DNA of 55,178 nt, from contig JAHDBA010000015.1 in the NCBI GenBank assembly GCA_020630615.1, positions 1-55,178 of the forward strand, written 5' to 3'. The translations under genes and the position numbers were made by a program. Below, in pieces: positions 47,614 through 55,178 of this stretch (position 1 is its first letter; each line of letters starts with the position of its first letter). The notes under the pieces were generated by a model. The model saw nothing but the letters and a program-made list of their open reading frames with translations, was not told where the DNA came from and ran no database searches. Origin of the DNA: Myxococcota bacterium (lineage in GTDB: Bacteria > Myxococcota > UBA727 > JAHDBA01).

Positions 47614-48552
47614 ATGCGTGAGACACCAAAAGACAAAGACCAGGCAGGAGAGAACAACCCCGCCCAAAAGCGTAAATCCAGTGTCGCGGGCACTGAGGCA
47701 CGACAGCAAGACACCAAATATTCTCAGGTGCAATCGTTAGCGCATTTAAAAAGAACTGGCATTTTAAACACGCTAAGCCCCCAAGAAGCGTATCTCTGGT
47801 CACGCTTAGAACATCAACAAACCCTCACAACACTGGTGTCGACGACTCCTTTTGACGCGCATGAATTAGAAACAATGCTCGAAAGACTTTTGCGCTTGAA
47901 TGTTGTTCAAGACAATAGAGCAGACCTCGGCGGCCCTCAGCACGAAGAGGGCATTGTCGATGAAGTGCCCTGGCGCAATTTATCGCCCGGCGAGCGTATT
48001 CGACGCGCGCGTAGCGCAGACGCCAAAGCGTTACTCATGATGTGCCGCGATCAAAACCGCGAAGTGGTTAACGCAATTTTAAACAACGAATGCTTTGGCC
48101 TCAATCACGCACGCACACTTGCGCGTCATCATAAGGGAGTTGCTGGGCTTCAGGCACTTCTCAACAAAGCAGGCGTTGCTCGCAACACTTCGGTGCGACA
48201 CAACCTGCTCTTAAACTCGGGAGCGGACGAGCGCATCTACGATCAACTTGCAAAAACGCTATCTTTAAAAGACCTTTATTTACTGACAACAAATCGGAGC
48301 TACCCAGGCAAAACTCGAGTTTGGGCTACCAAAGCATTCAATCAGGCATTCAAAGTCTCACCTGCTGCGCAACAAGCAAAGTTTATTCTTCGCAACGATG
48401 GCCGGTGCTTCTCTCAAATGAAAGGCCTTCGCGCTACGCCACAACTCGTAAGCGCAATCGCAAAGCACAAACCTTTCTCAAAAACGCTCAGAGCAAATCT
48501 GAGGCGTTGGTCTGGGATCTCAAGTGCAGCAAAAGATCGATTGCTGGGGTGA
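47614..48552 (+). CDS. Hypothetical helical protein
   Basis: 312 aa, Arg/Ala/Leu-rich, no signal peptide. After a polar 35-residue tail come repeated helix pairs (for example HLKRTGILNTLSPQEAYLWS, then NREVVNAILNNECFGLNHAR) that suggest a HEAT-like or four-helix repeat scaffold. Charged C-terminus (RRWSGISSAAKDR). AAGGA precedes the ATG, and only 16 bp separate it from the cstA-like gene, so the two are likely co-transcribed. I do not recognise the family. Confidence 0.7.
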   Translation: MRETPKDKDQAGENNPAQKRKSSVAGTEARQQDTKYSQVQSLAHLKRTGILNTLSPQEAYLWSRLEHQQTLTTLVSTTPFDAHELETMLERLLRLNVVQDNRADLGGPQHEEGIVDEVPWRNLSPGERIRRARSADAKALLMMCRDQNREVVNAILNNECFGLNHARTLARHHKGVAGLQALLNKAGVARNTSVRHNLLLNSGADERIYDQLAKTLSLKDLYLLTTNRSYPGKTRVWATKAFNQAFKVSPAAQQAKFILRNDGRCFSQMKGLRATPQLVSAIAKHKPFSKTLRANLRRWSGISSAAKDRLLG

Positions 48553-48695
48553 AAGTCTATTAACTCTTATACGTCTCGCGCTGGGTGTGCTGACATCATC
48601 CAGTGATATTGAAAGCGCCAAAGAATATACTCAAGACACAGAAGTTGGCCTGCCGCCAAGTAAGCCTGAGCGTATCAAAGCATCGGGTTTACCAC

Positions 48696-49561
48696 TTAAC
48701 CGATGAGCAAAATAGTATTGCTGGATCGCTCTCGAATAAAAAACATAAAGGGCTTGTTAAAGTCGACCACGAGAGCAGATTCCTTCAAGCCCTCTCCTAT
48801 CCCCTTACGAGTTATCGCCACTGCGCTTGCCGCACCCGCCTCTGTACCCTTTTCATTCACACCGACAGAGGTTTTATGTACAACAGCATCGATGTACAAA
48901 TTCTCTTCACACTTTTGTCTCTTATGAATTTTGGTGAAGTCGGCTTTGCAATTCGAATCAAAGGCATCTTGCATGCCCAATTCTCTCAATGTTGATTTAA
49001 AATCGTCGACAACATCAAAACGAAACTTCGGAAGAAAGACATCAACCTGCTTTCGCGTCATATTCTTGATTAGGGCCTGGACTTCTTCTGGATCGAGCCG
49101 CATATCGGATGATGCTCCCAAAGGAGCATTCGACTTCACGAGAGTCATCACGAGACTGCTGTCCGCGTACGCCAGGTCAAGAGCAGTATATTTTTTGTCG
49201 ACATTTACGAAAGCCCGTCTCGCCTCCGAACTCATTGTGGGGACCTTAACCTGCTTGTCTTTAGACACGTAAGAAGGACGTTCATAAGTTGAACTCGCGC
49301 AAAGGGCTGTGCCCATTCCGCTTGAAGATAAAGTGCATTCACCAAGAGAAGACGTGTATTCGTGTTGACGTGTAGCGGCTTAAGAAGATTTGTAATTTTG
49401 TTCTGTGTTATTGAAGCGACCCAGTTCTTGATTGCCAATCGGTGTTGATTGGGGTCAGCCTTAAAATCAATGGCCCTTAAGCCAGCACCATAATCACGAC
49501 CCATTTGGTCTACGAAAGTTTTTTCAAACCTGAGTCTCTTCGCTTTTCGTATCGCTATGCT
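48696..49561 (-). pseudogene. Serpin pseudogene (frameshifted, N-terminus missing)
   Basis: Most of a serpin is readable in two frames. The first (49561 to about 49300) contains RFEKTFVDQMGRDYGAGLRA, IDFKAD, IKNWVASITQNKITNLL and NALYLQAEWAQPF. The frame shifts near 49290-49305 and continues as ERPSYVSKDKQVKVPTM, LPKFRFDVVDDF, the hinge KGTEAGAASAVAI and NKPFMFFIRE to a stop at 48696. The hinge Thr/Ala pattern is inhibitory-type, with Arg-Lys about where P1 should fall. The usual first 100 or so residues and a start codon are not found upstream of 49561. Serpins trap serine proteases. Confidence 0.85.
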
Positions 49562-49715
49562 CTACGCGCTGGACTGGGACTTTATCGGTGTATGCCGCCA
49601 ACACTCAAGTTGTCATGTGTTGGCTCTGGCAGAGAGTCGTCTGTGGCACATGTCATGATTTGCACAGTCTGAATACGATTGATAGGCTCTCACGCTCTCG
49701 AGTTTGGGGAAGAAA

Positions 49716-49981
49716 GTGCGAACGATTGAAATCAACGGAAACAACTTTTCAAATATGGAAGGTTTTTATCAAGAGATTGAGAGAAAAATGACATCGGGTT
49801 TAGGCTGGGAAATCGGGCGCAATCTCAATGCACTGAATGATGGCTCAACGGAGGTCTTGGGGTTCATGGCGACGAAGAACTCTGTGTTCACGTGTGGCAC
49901 CAAAGCGATAAAAGCAGACTTGAGTTGAAAGACTTTGACGTCATCGTCGAAATTGTTCGCGACATCAACACATTGAACTGA
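49716..49981 (+). pseudogene. Barstar-like gene with a one-base frameshift
   Basis: From GTG 49716 (GGGGAAGAAA upstream) the frame reads MRTIEINGNNFSNMEGFYQE, then GWEIGRNLNALND, the N-terminal pattern of barstar-like ribonuclease inhibitors (N-L-x-A-L-x-D). It then runs into a foreign reading that ends at 49928. Moving by one base after the Asp gives WLNGGLGVHG, then VHVWHQSDKSRLELKDFDVI and VEIVRDINTLN with a stop at 49979, the expected barstar C-terminal half. The length of 266 nt is 267 minus one, so a single deleted base near 49840 explains it. A working reader through that point is not evident. No barnase is beside it. Confidence 0.75.
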
Positions 49982-50119
49982 GACAAATATAGTTTCTCCT
50001 TTCTACGTCAAACGCCTGATTTATGAACACTCCCGGATCCGATTCAACCGAAAGAGATGTGTGTTGACTATGGCTTCTCGTCAACAATGAATCTCGGGAA
50101 GCCGCTCAAGGAGCCAGCA

Positions 50120-51241
50120 ATGATTAATAGAGCTCGACTTTGCAAAACGCTCATTTTGAAGTGGTGTAATATTCATTTGCCTTCTGGTGTGTGCGTCGCA
50201 TTGTGCCTCAGCCTCGTCATGCTTGGGTGCGACCCAGATTCCAGCAAGACACAGAACAACACACTCGAAGAGAGTGAGGTGTCACCGCCTCAGAACCACA
50301 ACAACAATGAAAGCACTAAGCATTGCGTGATGGATGGCGTTAACAATGCTGATGAGAATCAGGACTGCGCTGAAAAGGAAGACCTGCAAGGTACATGCTT
50401 TGACGGTATTCAAAACCAGAATGAAGAGGCAATTGATTGCGGTGGCGAGTGCGAAAGATGCCCTGCACCCGATGAGTTCTTTGCAGACTTGAGCTCTGGG
50501 TTTCAACACAATTGTGCGGTGCAGTCAGACGCGCACCTTCGCTGTTGGGGCAAAAATGAATTCGGTGAGAGCGATGTACCAGAGGGCTCGTACACCCAGG
50601 TTAGTGCCGGCTTTAACCACACATGTGCCCTGGGCGAAGATCGGAGCATTTATTGCTGGGGAGACAACTCCTATGGGCAGCGCGACTACCCTGCAGGACA
50701 CTATCAAGCAATCGGCGCGGGTGGTTATCATAGCTGTGCCTTGGACGAGTACGGAACGATTGAATGTTGGGGGAAAAACTCTGACAACCAACTTGGAAAA
50801 CCGAGTGGCTCCTTTGTTGAAATCAGTGCAGGCTTTAATCACACGTGTGCTCTTGATATCGATGGTCATGTACGGTGTTGGGGAGGTGCCGACTCACTAC
50901 AAAATACTGAGGCGAATACGTACACGAGTATCAGCTCAGGAAGCTACCATGCTTGTGCGATTCGTGACGACCAAGGAATTGATTGCTGGGGACAGTACTC
51001 CAAAAGAAGTACTCCGCGAGGGACCTTTCAAAGCGTGAGTGCAGGCCATCACTATACCTGTGCGCTGACGACGGACGCATCAATTCACTGTTGGGGAGAC
51101 ACGCCTTTCGCACGCAACACAGAGTTTGAAGGCAAATACGTGAGCGTGAGTGCGGGTGCGTACCACGCATGCGGTGTCAAAATCAATGGCACCCTTCAAT
51201 GTCTAGGCGAGAACCCTTTTGGGCAACTCTCTTTCCCTTAA
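50120..51241 (+). CDS. RCC1-repeat lipoprotein with Cys-rich motif
   Basis: 373 aa from the ATG at 50120 (AAGGAG six bases upstream). A long N-terminal region ends in the lipobox VMLGC (about residue 38). A polar Asn/Glu linker and the C-x-DGI-x-N ... DCGG-x-C-x-x-C motif follow. About seven repeats of some 35 aa each then contain (S/G)-A-G-x-x-H-x-C-A-L and, about 10 aa later, C-W-G, the RCC1-like (RCC1_2) propeller unit. The shared Cys pairs suggest disulfide-stapled blades. Likely an outer-surface binding protein. Confidence 0.85.
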   Translation: MINRARLCKTLILKWCNIHLPSGVCVALCLSLVMLGCDPDSSKTQNNTLEESEVSPPQNHNNNESTKHCVMDGVNNADENQDCAEKEDLQGTCFDGIQNQNEEAIDCGGECERCPAPDEFFADLSSGFQHNCAVQSDAHLRCWGKNEFGESDVPEGSYTQVSAGFNHTCALGEDRSIYCWGDNSYGQRDYPAGHYQAIGAGGYHSCALDEYGTIECWGKNSDNQLGKPSGSFVEISAGFNHTCALDIDGHVRCWGGADSLQNTEANTYTSISSGSYHACAIRDDQGIDCWGQYSKRSTPRGTFQSVSAGHHYTCALTTDASIHCWGDTPFARNTEFEGKYVSVSAGAYHACGVKINGTLQCLGENPFGQLSFP

Positions 51242-51285
51242 CACCTGTCTTTGCCCGCTTAAACTTTTGACGAATGTTCATCCAC

Positions 51286-52701
51286 TTAGGCGCACTCGCT
51301 AAAAATCTTCCCCGGGTTCAGAATATTGTCAGGGTCAAAAGCGCTTTTAATCTTTCGATGGAGCTCAAGAGTCACACTATCAATTTCAAGGCCAATGCTT
51401 TCACGCTTTGCCAGGCCAATACCATGTTCGCCTGAAATAGAGCCGCCCATGCGCAGAGCCTCTTTAAAAATCTCCACATGAAAGTCGAGTACGCGTTCGC
51501 GTAAAGCGTCATCGTCAAAGCATACTTGAACATGCAGGTTGCCGTCGCCCGCGTGACCGAATGCAAATGCGTCCAAACCAGCGCCCTGCCCTCGTTCGCG
51601 AATCGTTTGCACCATTTCAATAATACGTGAACGTGGAACGACGATGTCTTCCGAAATTTTATAGTTCGAGCGTTTTCGAGTCGCCTCGCTCAACGCACGT
51701 CTGGAATCCCAAATGCGTTGGCGGGCGCGTTCATCGAGTGCGATTTCATGCATGGTCGAGCCGCAAGCCTCAGCAAGTTTTAACGCGAGCTCGAGCTCCT
51801 GGTATAATGCATCGTCATGAAAGCCGTCGACCTCGAAGAGTATTGCCGCTTCTGCATCCTCTGCAAACCGATAGGGCACGCCCAACTTGCGCGCAGAGTC
51901 GATGGATTCTCGGTCAAGGTATTCTGCGCAACGTGGCACATAAGAAAGCGAAGACATCTGCGAGATAAAGCTCGCCGCATCCTTTCTCGTTTTAAAAACA
52001 AAAACCGCGCTACCAACATGGCGTGGTTTCGGGAGCAGACGCAATGTCATTTGAGTGAGGAGACCCAAAGTACCTTCACTACCGACAAGGCAATCTTTAA
52101 TGTTGTAGCCCACAACACTTTTAGCACAGGGCCTTCCGACACGATGTTTCTGACTCCGACCATCCACAAATTCAAGAGCGTTAACATAGTCGCGCGTCAC
52201 ACCGTATTTGACCGCACGCGCGCCCCCCGCGTTGGTTGCGACATTTCCGCCCAGGGTACACCAAGACAACGATGCTGGGTCCGGTGGGTAAAAGAGCCCC
52301 TCGGCTTCCACCGCGTCTTGCAGGTCTTTTAAAACAACCCCGGGTTCGACAAAAACAAGTTGGTTCTCGCGATCGATGCGAAGAATGCGATTCATCGTAC
52401 GAAAATCACAAATCACACCTTTCGTACCTGTTTCGATGATGGCCCCACCGGCTTTACCGCTACCGGCGCCGCGAGCAATGAGCGGGACTTTCGTTTTCAT
52501 ACATATCTGTACGAGTTTTTCGACATCGTGAGCACTTTGTACCGAAACGACCTCAAGCGGTATTTCTCCATAAAGACCTGGCGTCTCATCACGCCGGAAG
52601 TTTTCTTTGGCGCTCTGGTCTTGAACGCGCTTGAGATTCTCCGCATCGATTAAATCGTTGAGCGGCGACTCAAGTGTGGTTGTTTGAAGCGCTCTCGACA
52701 T
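51286..52701 (-). CDS. FAD-linked oxidase (GlcD / D-lactate dehydrogenase type)
   Basis: 471 aa. The FAD_binding_4 (PCMH) domain reads PLIARGAGSGKAGGAI, PPDPASLSWCTLGGNVATNA and GGARAVKYGVTRDYV. The C-terminal oxidase domain has FGHAGDGNLHV and SGEHGIGLAKR with an Asp/Glu pair. Oxidises a 2-hydroxyacid such as glycolate or D-lactate. GlcE/GlcF partners are not adjacent, so it may act as a stand-alone D-lactate dehydrogenase. GGAAGACG precedes the ATG. Confidence 0.9.
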   Translation of the reverse strand: MSRALQTTTLESPLNDLIDAENLKRVQDQSAKENFRRDETPGLYGEIPLEVVSVQSAHDVEKLVQICMKTKVPLIARGAGSGKAGGAIIETGTKGVICDFRTMNRILRIDRENQLVFVEPGVVLKDLQDAVEAEGLFYPPDPASLSWCTLGGNVATNAGGARAVKYGVTRDYVNALEFVDGRSQKHRVGRPCAKSVVGYNIKDCLVGSEGTLGLLTQMTLRLLPKPRHVGSAVFVFKTRKDAASFISQMSSLSYVPRCAEYLDRESIDSARKLGVPYRFAEDAEAAILFEVDGFHDDALYQELELALKLAEACGSTMHEIALDERARQRIWDSRRALSEATRKRSNYKISEDIVVPRSRIIEMVQTIRERGQGAGLDAFAFGHAGDGNLHVQVCFDDDALRERVLDFHVEIFKEALRMGGSISGEHGIGLAKRESIGLEIDSVTLELHRKIKSAFDPDNILNPGKIFSECA

Positions 52702-52769
52702 CGTCTTCCGACTGCTCCGGCATTTGTGGTCGAACCCTTTGACCTGGGCCCATCAATGGGGTTGATATT

Positions 52770-53870
52770 TTAGTGCACCCGTTGGGACAGACGAATTTCA
52801 TCTTCAAGCAGAGGCGTTGAGAGTTTAGCACCGTCCCAAAAGGAAGCAATTCTCTTTTCCACCATTTCAAAACCTTTCATTTTGGCTCGATGCCGCAGAA
52901 CTTCACCCTTACCAAGCTGAACACTTGCAAGAGACGCAATTAAGGGAAGAATCACATCAACATCGCATCCTCGACGAGGCAGACGCGCAAGCGATTGGCT
53001 CAAATCTTTCGCCCTGGCTTCAAGCGCCAGCAATCCGATGCCTGCGACCATCAGCGGGACCGTGCGCATATCCATATCGGCAGGGGCGATTAAAGAAGTC
53101 ATTGATTCTGCGCTCGCAATCTGAGCTCCATGAATCGCCAACATCCCTTCGAGCCTTGTGAGTGTTCCACTTTGCCCTACAAGGGCACGTCGGCACCATG
53201 CCTTCGCACAACGCTCAGCACCATCGAGAACACTTTGACGAAAATGCTCTGCTGCGTCCGCGCCCTGCGTAACACGAGAGAGCCCACCCAGGAGATAAGC
53301 GGCGCTCAATGCTTCTACATGCTCTAATGCTAAAACATCAACCAAGACGTCCACAAGACGGAGACGATCCTCGGCCGTGCGACATGCAAAGGAAAGAGGA
53401 GCAATCGAAGCAAGGAACTCTGCACTCACGCTCGCTTCTTCGTCTTTCTGAGAATCCATGTTTTTCGGTCTGCCATACAAACGTCGAAGTCGCCCTGCGA
53501 GACCCAGATTGCTCCCACGAATGGCGACACCCTCAAGGCCCGTTGCAAAGAGACTCAACTTCAGACGAGTGCGAGCCCGAAGATCGCTGAGGCCACCTTC
53601 ACTTAGCGACTCCATGAATATGAGTGTTAGCGTCGTGGATGCACTATGATGGGCCACTTGCAGACGCCGCACGTTTTGATGGGTATCCAAGAGGGAGTCT
53701 TTCGACATCGGCCCTAAACTTGATGCTCCAGCCCAAGGAGCACTGAAAGCGTCGCCAACCGCAAGTCCTAAAACTTGAGCTTCAAAACGCTTGCGAAGCG
53801 TCAACCCAGTTGGCTCAATGCTCATTTGAGGTTGAACATTCACATTTGAACTAATATCGAAGGCGCTCAT
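52770..53870 (-). CDS. ADP-ribosylglycohydrolase-like protein lacking canonical metal-site residues
   Basis: 366 aa, all-helical. GLAVGDAFSAPWAG near residue 35 matches the family start (G-x-x-x-G-D-A-x-x-x-P), and RRGCDVDVILPLIASLASV near 305 occupies the place of the usual GGD(T/S)DT ... AGA motif. The first metal motif, normally D-D-T, reads HHSASTTLTLIFMESL here, and the last reads C-D-V-D-V. The key Asp/Thr ligands are thus largely lost, so hydrolase activity is doubtful. It lies between mpl and the GlcD-type gene on the same strand and may be co-transcribed with them. Confidence 0.65.
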   Translation of the reverse strand: MSAFDISSNVNVQPQMSIEPTGLTLRKRFEAQVLGLAVGDAFSAPWAGASSLGPMSKDSLLDTHQNVRRLQVAHHSASTTLTLIFMESLSEGGLSDLRARTRLKLSLFATGLEGVAIRGSNLGLAGRLRRLYGRPKNMDSQKDEEASVSAEFLASIAPLSFACRTAEDRLRLVDVLVDVLALEHVEALSAAYLLGGLSRVTQGADAAEHFRQSVLDGAERCAKAWCRRALVGQSGTLTRLEGMLAIHGAQIASAESMTSLIAPADMDMRTVPLMVAGIGLLALEARAKDLSQSLARLPRRGCDVDVILPLIASLASVQLGKGEVLRHRAKMKGFEMVEKRIASFWDGAKLSTPLLEDEIRLSQRVH

Positions 53871-54029
53871 GTGTATCTCCCCAGCATTCAGAGTTTTGCG
53901 AGTCAGAGAACCTTGCTCTCAAAGCTATCGAGTCGCACTCAAAAGGCATCAACAGAGAGGAGTTAACGCGATCACATGCTCATGCGCAAGGCAAAAGGAA
54001 GCATAGTTTCAAGAGCGACATGATTTTCT

Positions 54030-55178
54030 CTATACCACATTCGTATTTAGCATCTTTGATATCGCCTGTGGGATCCCACCGAACGCACCGTTCGACATCA
54101 AAACCACCACCAGCTCTCGCCCTTTCTCTGGTGCGCTTACGCTCTGATCATCACTGCCAACGTGTTTGACGGCGCCAGCATTCACAACAGCGGCGACACA
54201 TTCTTGAACCTTGGCGAGGTTATTGGGCAGATGACACAACGTTTCGTGAGCCCCCAAGAGTTTAGCAACCACCTCGCGGCGTAATGTGTCCTCCCCAAGG
54301 TCTCGCCCAGGAGGCGCCAATATAACTTCATCCGCGAGCGAAAGCGCCGAAGCGTAATCGTGCTCAAAGATTCTACGGCAACTTGAAGCGGAACGAGGCT
54401 CAAACACACCAAAGATACGGGCCTTCGGGAAGGCATGCCGAACTCCCTCGAGTGTCGTTCGTACTGCGCTCGGGTGATGTGCAAAATCATTAAACACGCG
54501 AACGTGGCCCACGTTCTCAACTTTAGCATCAAACAATGGTTCCATTCGCCGGGCAACGCCAGGGAAACTCTTAAAGCCTGACTCGATTTCTTCAAAACTT
54601 AGCCCATACTTTTTAAGTAGGACGAATGCTCCCAAAGCATTTAAGATGTTATGGCGACCAAGCATTGGAATGTGTAAACTCCCAAGAGCTGTACCGCGCC
54701 AGACAATCGTGAATTCTTGGCCGCCTGGGACGTCTCGAACGTCTTTTGCCACGACGTCTATATCATCACTCATACTCTTTGAGGAGGATGCGAAACCATA
54801 GGTCAATATCGAATCTTTCGGCAGACCCTTCAACGCTACCTCACGGATCCGCCCGAGGGCCCCTGCAGAGCCTTGTTCATCCTTGCCGGTCGGAGCAGCA
54901 ATCGCCAAAGTGGCATCCGCATCAAGGCCCTCAACCAACTCAATAAAGCGGCCCTCTATCGCCTCGAGGTTTGGATAAATGTCTGCATGGTCAAACTCAA
55001 CACTTGTAATTTGCAGGAATTTGGGAAGGTAATGAAGAAATTTCGGCCCTTTGTCGAAATAGGCAGTGTCGTACTCATCGCCCTCAAGAACGAATGGACC
55101 GCCCGCATGACCAAGAAGAGCGCTGTGCTTAAAGCCATGGGGTGCACCACCGATGAGGTAACCCGGGTCTTTTTTTGC
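54030..55178 (-). CDS. mpl: UDP-MurNAc:L-Ala-gamma-D-Glu-meso-DAP ligase (5' end beyond window)
   Basis: The frame is open from 55178 to the stop at 54030 (382 aa seen of about 460). Only part of the central ATP domain and the C-terminal domain are present: GYLIGGAPHGF, LEGDEYDTAYFDKGPKFLHY, EFDHADIYPN, FNDFAHHPSAVRTTLEGVRH and EPRSASSCRRIFEHDY. EGDEYDTA and FAHHPSA are typical of Mpl rather than MurC. It reattaches the recycled murein tripeptide to UDP-MurNAc. The lytic transglycosylase at 31.8 kb makes the kind of fragments it salvages. Confidence 0.93.
   Translation of the reverse strand, partial: AKKDPGYLIGGAPHGFKHSALLGHAGGPFVLEGDEYDTAYFDKGPKFLHYLPKFLQITSVEFDHADIYPNLEAIEGRFIELVEGLDADATLAIAAPTGKDEQGSAGALGRIREVALKGLPKDSILTYGFASSSKSMSDDIDVVAKDVRDVPGGQEFTIVWRGTALGSLHIPMLGRHNILNALGAFVLLKKYGLSFEEIESGFKSFPGVARRMEPLFDAKVENVGHVRVFNDFAHHPSAVRTTLEGVRHAFPKARIFGVFEPRSASSCRRIFEHDYASALSLADEVILAPPGRDLGEDTLRREVVAKLLGAHETLCHLPNNLAKVQECVAAVVNAGAVKHVGSDDQSVSAPEKGRELVVVLMSNGAFGGIPQAISKMLNTNVV

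Overview
The window is about 55 kb from a Gram-negative bacterial chromosome. Supporting signs are many lipobox signal peptides, an outer-membrane porin-like protein, Na+-NQR, Mpl (a muropeptide-recycling ligase), a soluble lytic transglycosylase and a FecCD-type permease. Several secreted proteins have a flavour common in Myxococcota/Bradymonadota-like former Deltaproteobacteria: two lipoprotein-like proteins carry a C-x-DGI-x-N ... DCGG-x-C-x-x-C motif followed by RCC1-like or FG-GAP-like repeats, and one lipoprotein has a duplicated AgmX/TonB-C-like module. The taxonomic assignment is inference. I see no phage, integrase, insertion sequence or CRISPR array.

Layout. 0-7 kb: class Ia ribonucleotide reductase (nrdA-nrdB, 4-nt overlap), a duplicated-domain lipoprotein, a start-less open frame, a stand-alone caspase-fold (DUF4347-like) protein and a 3-methyladenine glycosylase. 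7.2-11.2 kb: RNase P RNA (rnpB), an unknown gene, a fused 2-oxoacid dehydrogenase E1 and YggX. 11-19.4 kb: a lipoprotein, a membrane protein, a porin-like protein, an RND/MMPL exporter, an RNB-family exoribonuclease, then thyA-folA, overlapping so that dTMP synthesis is coupled to dihydrofolate recycling. 19.5-27.5 kb: an FG-GAP-like protein, a polyamine operon (arginine decarboxylase, agmatinase, deoxyhypusine-synthase-like), a small membrane protein and two divergent SDR oxidoreductases. 27.6-33.6 kb: yaaA, a heavily decayed COG0523/CobW-like zinc GTPase pseudogene, a small unknown gene, a SdiA-regulated-type propeller, a NarL-type response regulator and a lytic transglycosylase.

33.7-38 kb holds the housekeeping array tRNA-Thr / tuf / tRNA-Trp / secE / nusG. 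It is not followed by rplK. The upstream tRNA-Tyr is separated from it by an oppositely oriented lipoprotein gene. 38-45.7 kb holds nqrABCDEF, ending in a clear hairpin terminator, and then a metal/siderophore ABC permease and ATPase. 45.9-48.6 kb holds a CstA transporter and an unknown helical protein. 48.7-50 kb is a small decaying patch with a frameshifted serpin and a frameshifted barstar-like gene, both protein inhibitors. 50-55 kb holds an RCC1-repeat lipoprotein, a GlcD-type FAD oxidase, an ADP-ribosylglycohydrolase-like protein that has lost its metal motif, and mpl running off the right edge.

Most unusual points: NqrA carries two complete RnfC-style 4Fe-4S motifs; three decayed genes (COG0523, serpin, barstar) sit among otherwise intact genes; a caspase-fold protein stands alone; and an ADP-ribosylglycohydrolase-like pseudoenzyme lies next to mpl. 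I did not find one clearly new multi-gene system. All family calls are made by reading motifs, not by database search.
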